From contig NC_080572.1 in the NCBI RefSeq assembly GCF_030247185.1, positions 299,757,656 to 299,821,655 on the forward strand: DNA of 64,000 bases, in the 5' to 3' direction. Numbering within the stretch: the first letter of the stretch is position 1; each line of letters starts with the position of its first letter. The DNA is from Malaya genurostris. Lineage: Eukaryota; Arthropoda; Insecta; Diptera; Culicidae. Below are positions 56,986 to 64,000 of this stretch, piece by piece. Made by a program: the position numbers and the translations under genes. The notes under the pieces are model-generated. The model was not told the DNA's origin, made no database searches, and saw only the letters and a program-made list of their open reading frames with translations.

Positions 56986-57502
56986 ATACGACCGAGAACT
57001 GGAGAGAAACTGGACTATGGTAGCCACATGCTATCATCGATTCGTATGATGGGCTGAAAATGAGGCAATTTGTGTTATGTTTTGTCTGCCATGAGCGCGA
57101 TAATAAATTGTTTGAAAAAAAAATAACACTCCTTTCAACTATACTCTCTTTATTGACACTCATTTATCAAGAGATTCTCAATGTTCTTACGAATGCTTTG
57201 CTTATTATTCTATACTGAATCAAACTCAATGAAAACTTCCTAGTTTGAATTTTTTGACGATTACTGAATAGTAAGGCACTAGGTTACTAAAAACATGTGA
57301 CCTTTGACGAATAAATTGGTCAATTTATAAAAAAACTCGAATCTTTTTCAAGTTCAACACATACAGAGTGAAATAAAATTCTTTCAAAAAAATATTCCTT
57401 TTCAGTGAAAGCGGAGCTTTTCGACAAGTTTTGCACTGCATCTCGCTGACAACTGTCTTTCGCGTCTTCTTGAGGTTCCCCATGATGATAGAGCAATATT
57501 GA

Positions 57503-57743
57503 TTTGATTATTTTACGTTTCGCATTCAGCTCATCAGTGCATTAGCAGATTATGTTGACTGCTAATGCCACCTCGCGGATCAACATAATCCGCTAAGCAG
57601 ACGTTGCACTTCGGTGTAAATAAGTGCATTGTAAATAGCAATGACTTTACGTCTGCTTAGTGGATTATGTTGATCCGCGAGGTGCAGTCAACATAATCTG
57701 CTAATGCACTGATGAGCTGAATGCGTAACGTAAAATAATCAAA
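57503..57743. repeat. hairpin MITE (241 bp)
   Basis: Arms 57503-57603 and 57649-57743 are inverted repeats with very few differences (ttgattattttacgtt, gctcatcagtgcattagcag, gaggt/acctcgcggatcaacat), around a 45-bp spacer. The left arm has a small extra duplication (ctaatgc). It shares gctcatcagtgca with the hairpin at 3152-3308. Confidence 0.8.
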
Positions 57744-58154
57744 ACAGTCATGTGCACTTTTGCACAAATCGGTACCCACGAGGTACCAAAACCAAAATGA
57801 CTAAAATATTGATTTGCTACGAGCGCCTTTCCAAAATTCATTCTGTGTGAAAATGAGTAAGAGTTGATCATAAATAGCTTCCGCAATCAAGATAGCAACA
57901 CAGTTCTGGTTTTATGCTTTCGGAAATATTTCGCAACCATTTTTAAGAATGTTCCGAGTAGCATGAGATAATAATTAATGTGTGTGTATGTTTAACCTAT
58001 CCAAAGCCCCACTGTCTGGCAGCGGTTTACAGAAAAAAAAATGTTTTTATGTGTTTGAAATACACATACAAATAACTTTAGTCCAGCACTCAGTGAGGTG
58101 TTATCTCAGTCGAATTCCGTTGACCCATTTCGTGTACAAAACAAATCGTGTTCG
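57744..58154. other. intronic/intergenic, nothing recognised
   Basis: No gene recognised. If the claudin-like gene continues, this is intron. Confidence 0.35.
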
Positions 58155-58490
58155 GAGGTCATCGTACCATCGACCAGCTCTGCCTCAATACAATGTTTGC
58201 ATCAAATGGATTCAAACATTACATACAGACTATCGATCTCTTACAAATGGTAAGCAATCGACGCGTACTTAGTATATGTTTTTCAGTTTTGTATACACGA
58301 TTAACATTTTCCGGTCTTACAAATACTCCAGTTTGCATCAAATGTCCTATTTTTTACCAATCGTGTCGAAAAATTCAGTCTTCGGAACCTGCGCGTTACA
58401 CATTCTTGGGACAAAGTATGATAATGGACGCTTAATAAAAAAAGGCGGGTGGGTAATGTCAGAGACATAACTGGATGTCGTGAATACGAA
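58155..58490 (+). repeat. dispersed repeat Y, copy 2, with the acataactgg module
   Basis: 58155-58430 matches 7150-7400; the module at 58447-58490 matches 51442-51482. Confidence 0.6.
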
Positions 58491-58544
58491 AACAACTGAC
58501 ATGCTCCTTAACACTTCCGAATATCAATTGTATGAATTATGCAC

Positions 58545-59975
58545 GCATTCCCCTTTTTCACATTTTTCGCAAAAACAAAGAAAGCTTCACTTGATCTCGA
58601 TTACTGTGAATTTCACACAGCGAAAAGTGCACAAATCTAAGCAAACTATTCTTGATTTGCAGTAAACTGAGGATATTTCCCTACGATTTTGTTGAGAGGC
58701 TTGTTTCTACCTGATTTCGTTTGTAGCTTTTTCACTAATGGGCGGTCCTAACGGCTATAAAAATAGCCGCATACAGAATTTTAATGTCGATTATTTCATT
58801 TCGGATTTGCATATTTTATTGAAAGAAACTATCAATATGCTGTAGGGATTCGTTTCCAGCATTCAGAAGAGTCAAATTGCGTAATTCTCTACGACATTAA
58901 ACTCTGGAACATTTTTCGCAAAAAAAGGCTTCACTTGATCTCGATTACTGTGAATTTCACACAGCGAAAAGTGCACAAATCTAAGCAAACTGTTCTTGAT
59001 TTGCAGTAAACTGAGGATATTTCTCTACGATTTGCGAACAACAAATCCTAATAGTTCTTTAGAAAACTTTTAGAGCCATTAGAACGGCTGATATTGTGCA
59101 ATGCTCTCCACCGTTGTTTTTTTCCCAATGCTAATGACTGGCAGCTGTGACGTAATCGCTCTTGTCGAAAGCGTGCAGACGACACAAAACACCTCTGCTC
59201 GCAGTGGCGATTGAATCCAAACTGATTGAATTTTTGTTAAGAGATTTCCTTTTATGTGATTTCGTTTGTAGCTTTTTCACTAATGGGCGGTCCTAACGGC
59301 TATAAAATTAGCCGCATACAGAATTTTATTGTCGATTATTTCATTTCGGATTTGCATAATATATTGAAAGAAACTATCAATATGCTGTAGGGATTCGTTT
59401 CCAGCATTCAGAAGAGTCAAATTGCGTAATTCTCTACGACATTAAACTCTAAAACATTTTTTGCAAAAAAAGGCTTCACTTGATCTCGATTACTGTGAAT
59501 TTCACACAGCGAAAAGTGCACAAATTCAAGCAAACTGTTCTTGATTTGCAGTAAACTGAGGATATTTCCCTACGATTTGCGAACAACAAATCCTAATAGT
59601 TCTTTAGAAAACTTTTAGAGCCATTAGAACGGCTGATATTGTGCAATGCTCTCCACCGTTGTTTTTTTCCCACTGCTAATGACTGGCAACTGTGACGTAA
59701 TCGCTGTTGTCGAAAGCGTGCAGACGACACAAAACACATCTGCTCGCAGTGGTGATTGAATCCAAACTGATTGAATTTTTGTTAAGAGATTTCCTTTTAT
59801 GTGATTTCGTTTGTAGCTTTTTCACTAATGGGCGGTCCTAACGGCTATAAAAATAGCCGCATACAGAATTTTATTGTCGATTATTTCATTTCGGATTTGC
59901 ATAATTTATTGAAAGAAATTATCAATATGCTGTAGGGATTCGGTTCTAGCATTCACAAGGACCAAATTGAGGAAC
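58545..59975. repeat. tandem array, three partial units of 545 bp
   Basis: Equivalent points gatttcgtttgtagc fall at 58713, 59258 and 59803, exactly 545 bp apart. Units are nearly identical (the first lacks its left part). Each holds cggctataaaaatagccg-type sequence (a TATA-like motif inside a dyad), an octamer-like atttgcat, and a CRE-like gtgacgtaatc. No ORF. The array ends in a perfect 13-bp-stem hairpin (ggaccaaattgag / ctcaatttggtcc, 59959-59987) and then repeat J. Confidence 0.8.
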
Positions 59976-59987
59976 TCAATTTGGTCC

Positions 59988-60399
59988 GTCGCTGCTGGTT
60001 GATGATTCCACTCCCACGACGTCTGCTTCCATCGAACGCACGAAAAGAAATGATCGATTTTTGACCACGGTTCCCCTTTTATACGCATTCAGTTGAAGAT
60101 ATGTGCCTGACTACCTCAAAATCGTCGTCCTTGCGCGAAAAACCCAAGCGAAAGTAAGGTGTTTTCCGCGTTGTTTTCAAATTTTAAGAAAACTTAATTT
60201 TTGAGTTGTTTGTGGTTATCGCACACTGTTCAAAATATTATCCTGAATTCCTGATCATATTTTTGATGAAATGGTGAAAGAATTATGTTGCTACCATTAA
60301 TACAAGTCGAGATATTCACGATTAAGTTCTGCCCATTCTTCCATATGGCTAATTTTGAAAAGGCGCCCCATAGTAAAGTAAGTCGTATTCACGACAAAA
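59988..60399 (-). repeat. dispersed repeat J, copy 2
   Basis: Near-identical to 52167-52579, with the same minus-strand TATA box (gcgtataaaag). Here it abuts the 545-bp tandem array. Confidence 0.65.
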
Positions 60400-61664
60400 T
60401 GAGATTTTTTTCAGTCATATAGTTAAAAAATGTTATTATTCCACCTAACAGTGAGATGATACCTTTTTTTATCAATCCGCATGTGTTTTTTGCATGGATT
60501 CTTCGGTGTTTTAGTTCTCATGACATTGTTTTAATTATCGTTGTTTTAAACGGCAAGTTGAGATTTTAATCACTCATTACACTGTAATGTCGAAACTGCA
60601 AATCGCATCGAATTTCAATCTTAACGTGTGACAATCGATTGAACATTCCATGAGATGTCGAAGTAAGTTGCACTTTAGAGTTTTTCGTCATTATTTATGG
60701 TACTTCCAGAGCCGGTATTCAGGAACTAGCATAACCCAAAACTATTCGTATGTATGTATGTGTGAAGCCACCATCAGTTCAAGGCATTACCAATGTATGC
60801 GGGTAGACTTACAGTAGATCCGAATTTGATTATCAGATAGCTTTCATATAATTGCTGTTAAGAAGGCCAAAATGGGTTCCCGGGTAGAAGTGATTTGCAA
60901 ACCAATAACAAATTCTGTTATTAAAACCAAACATCTCAATGGTAGAAATTAACATTATTTAGTTTGAAATAAGAGTTAAAATATCAAAAATCATAACAAA
61001 ATTTGCATGAGAAAATAGCTACAAAATATAAAATTCTGTCATTGTAATATGAAACCAAGAACAAAATATTTATAGAAGACGAATTTCACAATTATTTTAT
61101 ATTCTAGCATTCAGAATAGAGTAATATCATAAGTATTTCTCTTATCTGATTCTGATGCAGTTTATTCAATAGTATTTTATTTGAAGATAGAACTACTGGA
61201 TCAATTTACTTAATGAAATTGGAATAGCTCATCAATAACGAAATAAGATATTATAACTAATTTTGATGTTAAACAGATATTGTATAATTTCTTGATTCCT
61301 TGGATGCAATATCACGAAAATATCAAGTATCGCTGTGATAACACAGAAACATCATGCCAAGATATGATGGTAAAAGTTGTTATTATTTTGATCTTTGTTT
61401 GCTATTTACACCTACCCGGGTTTTGAGGGCCCGGCGCCTTCCAGCAAGAACATCCGGCCATATAATGAAGAATTTCGCTGTACAAGCTTAAACCCGCCTG
61501 ATGGTTTGTTTGTTAGAAGGGTGCGTCTTACTCATTTCAGACCTTCAAGGAGAAACACAAAGCTTCCCCCGCGTGACTCAGGTTGGCAATCCACTCCATC
61601 ATCCAGTCATTCACTTGTAAGATACCCTGATGCACTCCCTGCCCCTCCCCGTTGTCGATATACT
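60400..61664. other. intronic/intergenic, nothing recognised
   Basis: Contains the motif agtgagatgatacctttttt (60450; related at 44515) and agcataacccaaaactattc (60729; related at 63431). A 90-codon frame at 61395 has no recognisable family and no convincing start. Confidence 0.35.
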
Positions 61665-63240
61665 TGAGCATAATACAATATAATAAAATATAATATAATA
61701 TAATATAATATAAAATAATATAAAAAATATAATATAATAAAATACAATATAATATATCACATCCAAGCTAGTACAAACTTTTTTAAAAAGCTGTGTAAAG
61801 CATACAAGTGAAATTCCATTAAAAATCACCGTTGCACACGACTTTGCACGTATGAATGTCTGTTGGATATCTGTTCTCTATGATATAACATAATAAAAAA
61901 TAATATAATATAATATAAGATGATATAACACAGCATAATATAATATAATTTAGCAAAATATAACATAACATAATACAATATAACACAATACTAATACTTA
62001 TAATATAATATAATATAATACAATATAATATGATATAATGCAATGCAGTATAATACCATACAACATAACAAAATATAATAAAGGGTGATTTTTTAAGAGC
62101 TTGAGAACTTTTTTAAACAATAAAACGCATAAAATTTGCAAAATCTCATCGGTTCTTTATTTTAAACGTTAGATTGGTACATGACATTTACTTTTTGAAG
62201 ATAATTTCATTTAAATGTTGACCGCGGCTGCATCTTAGATGGTCCATTCGGAAAGTCCAATTTTGGGCAACTTTTTCGAGCATTTCGGCCGGAATAGCCC
62301 GAATTTCTTCGGAAATGTTGTCTTCCAAAGCTGGAATAGTTACTGGCTTATTTCTGTAGACTTTAGACTTGACGTAGCCCCACAAAAAATAGTCTAAAGG
62401 CGTCAAATCGCATGATCTTGGTGGCCAACTTACCGGTCCATTTCTTGAGATGAATTGTTCTCCGAAGTTTTCCCTCAAAATGGCCATAGAATCGCGAGCT
62501 GTGTGGCATGTAGCGCCATCTTGTTGAAACCACATGTCAACCAAGTTCAGTTCTTCCATTTTTGGCAACAAAAAGTTTGTTAGCATCGAACGATAGCGAT
62601 CGCCATTCACTGTAACGTTGCGTCCAACAGCATCTTTGAAAAAATACGGTCCAATGATTCCACCAGCGTACAAACCACACCAAACAGTGCATTTTTCGGG
62701 ATGCATGGGCAGTTCTTGAACGGCTTCTGGTTGCTCTTCACTCCAAATGCGGCAATTTTGCTTATTTACGTAGCCATTCAACCAGAAATGAGCCTCATCG
62801 CTGAACAAAATTTGTCGATAAAAAAGCGGATTTTCCGAATGGACCACCTAAGACGCAGCCGCGGTCAACATTTAAATGAAATTATCTTCAAAAAGTAAAT
62901 GTCATGTACCAATCTAACGTTTAAAATAAAGAACCGATGAGATTTTGCAAATTTTATGCGTTTTATTGTTTAAAAAAGTTCTCAAGCTCTTAAAAAATCA
63001 CCCTTTATAATAAGATAATATATGAAATAATATGCTATGATACAATCTATAACAGTTGCTTTCGCAGTGTAAGTTATGCTCTTCTTTCGTCGCAGTTTTG
63101 CAGGAAATATAATATTTCTTTTTTTAAAATAATTATAATAATAATAATAACAACAACAACAACAACAATATATAATACAATGTAATATAATTAAATTCAA
63201 TATATAACAAATAATGCAACAAACAACATGTTGCAATATA
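61665..63240. repeat. TATAA/TAATA-type microsatellite tracts
   Basis: Runs of aatataatataatata occupy most of 61665-61760 and 61880-62080 and continue after the mariner insertion (63006-63040). Separate aataat/aacaac runs lie at 63130-63170. The ORFs rich in Ile and Tyr here are artefacts of the repeat. Confidence 0.8.
62081..63005 (-). mobile_element. self-inverted DD41D mariner derivative, copy 2 (925 bp)
   Basis: The same structure as 38406-39329 with TA on both sides (62079-62080, 63006-63007). It is nearly identical to copy 1 but without the one-base deletion, so the frame 62188-62847 is open for 219 codons with all three catalytic Asp blocks (FSDEAHFW, QQDGATCH, LTPLDYFLWG). It begins at a GTG inside the inverted repeat, has no upstream ATG, and lacks the N-terminal DNA-binding domain. 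It therefore must be mobilised by an intact element elsewhere. Inserted into the microsatellite. Confidence 0.88.
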
Positions 63241-64000
63241 CTATGATATAGCAGTTTAGGATGGGCTTAAAACTACAATCCATTTCGCACCCTCTCATTC
63301 TGCTACTAACGCAGAAGGCGATAGCACCCAGTCGACGCCGTTCTATTGACCAAATGTCATCATAGACGCTCGGGGAGGCATGAGATAGGAGCTTGTGAGG
63401 ACTTAGTTATCTCACCATTTGACGACCAGCATAACCCAAAATTATTCGTATGGCCATAAATTAATACGCCAAACAATTTACATCTTCTATATCGGTATGA
63501 ATTTTAAAAACTCATCATCCAGTAATTTCAGAACCGGATAAAATTCATCAATTTTGTATGGGACCATAAGTCCTTTAATTTGAAATTTTGTTTTTGATGT
63601 TCGATTTGGCATTTTGGAGAAAATGATTGAGCTTTGAGAAACGGTTCGATACTGGAACCGGAATTCTAAAGTCGGTATAGCCGAAATCAGTTAAATTCAC
63701 CTGAGGAGGGTGTAGACATCTTTGAGAATTAAAATTTTTGAGTACCTTCCGAATCGAAAACTGAATACCGCTTAAACTGAAATAGTTTTATTTATTAATC
63801 GACTATTCAAATCTGCCAACCCGATAAACCTGAATAATTTATGTGAAATGGACATTTTTATATTAATCACCCTGTATCTCCTAAACTAAAAGTCGGATGT
63901 GACTAAAAAGTAAGATGTTTTATAGGATTTTAAGATCTCTCATCTGAATCATAGATGGTTCTTATACCGTTTTCGTTTATTGATCAGAGCAGCCCGAAAG
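63241..64000. other. intronic/intergenic, decayed repeats
   Basis: Contains agcataacccaaaattattcg (63431) and modules of the aaccggaattctaaagtcgg kind, similar to those near 38.2 kb and 6.7 kb. No gene recognised. Confidence 0.4.

Noticed and set aside
59040..59140. Possible histone 3' stem-loop or histone gene spacer in the tandem array
   Set aside because: agagccattagaacggct does not match the canonical stem-loop, and no histone coding sequence is present.
58545..59975. CRISPR-like array
   Set aside because: Units are 545 bp without short repeats and unique spacers; this is an ordinary tandem duplication in a eukaryote.
61611..62043. Ile/Tyr-rich frames on the minus strand
   Set aside because: They are translations of the TATAA microsatellite.
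55388..64000. Next exon of the claudin-like gene within the window
   Set aside because: No plus-strand segment with a phase-1 acceptor and membrane-protein-like coding sequence was found.

Overview
This AT-rich window looks like nuclear DNA of a dipteran insect, most probably a culicine mosquito. The reasons are compact insect genes with introns of 52-149 nt, insect-type conserved proteins, and long intergenic tracts packed with small transposons: Tc1/mariner, hAT-like and PIF/Harbinger-like elements, a tRNA-derived SINE with a tail typical of mosquito SINEs, and jockey-type RT remnants. The species call is inference.

Layout. 1-12.1 kb: gene-free, repeat-rich DNA with a broken Tc1/mariner transposase at the left edge, a hAT-like MITE, a degenerate minisatellite with an embedded hairpin, two non-LTR retrotransposon remnants and a 1.3-kb TA-flanked element carrying a SINE. 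12.3-13.5 kb: mitoferrin (+). 13.5-20 kb: repeats and a mariner remnant. 20.1-22.9 kb: a tight cluster of PDCD5 (-), SPT4 (+) and CNEP1R1 (-). PDCD5 and SPT4 are divergent; SPT4 and CNEP1R1 are convergent and appear to share a 20-bp two-way poly(A) signal. 22.9-27.2 kb: MITEs. 27.3-30.1 kb: THOC6 (+) and TMX3 (-), tail to tail. 30.7-32.8 kb: a three-layer nest of transposons whose order of insertion can be read. 33.6-35.7 and 42.4-42.9 kb: two non-repetitive islands that look like promoter/5' UTR sequence without a recognisable protein. 37.6-40.2 kb: a non-autonomous element carrying one copy of a rearranged DD41D mariner; the second copy sits in a TATAA-type microsatellite at 62.1 kb. 44.7-54.4 kb: more MITEs and dispersed repeats, one Harbinger-like insertion with a readable empty site. 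55.0-56.9 kb: the first two coding exons of a claudin-like gene (+), with an intronless S10 serine carboxypeptidase gene (-) inside its second intron. 57.5-64 kb: hairpin MITE, three-unit 545-bp tandem array, dispersed repeats, microsatellite.

The protein genes are unrelated housekeeping or secretory genes: mitochondrial iron import, apoptosis/chaperone-linked PDCD5, elongation factor SPT4, lipin phosphatase regulation, mRNA export, ER oxidative folding, and a lysosomal or secreted peptidase. I see no operon, CRISPR array, phage or defence system. What is unusual here is transposon architecture: nesting, self-inverted deletion derivatives and hairpin families, together with compact gene-end arrangements.
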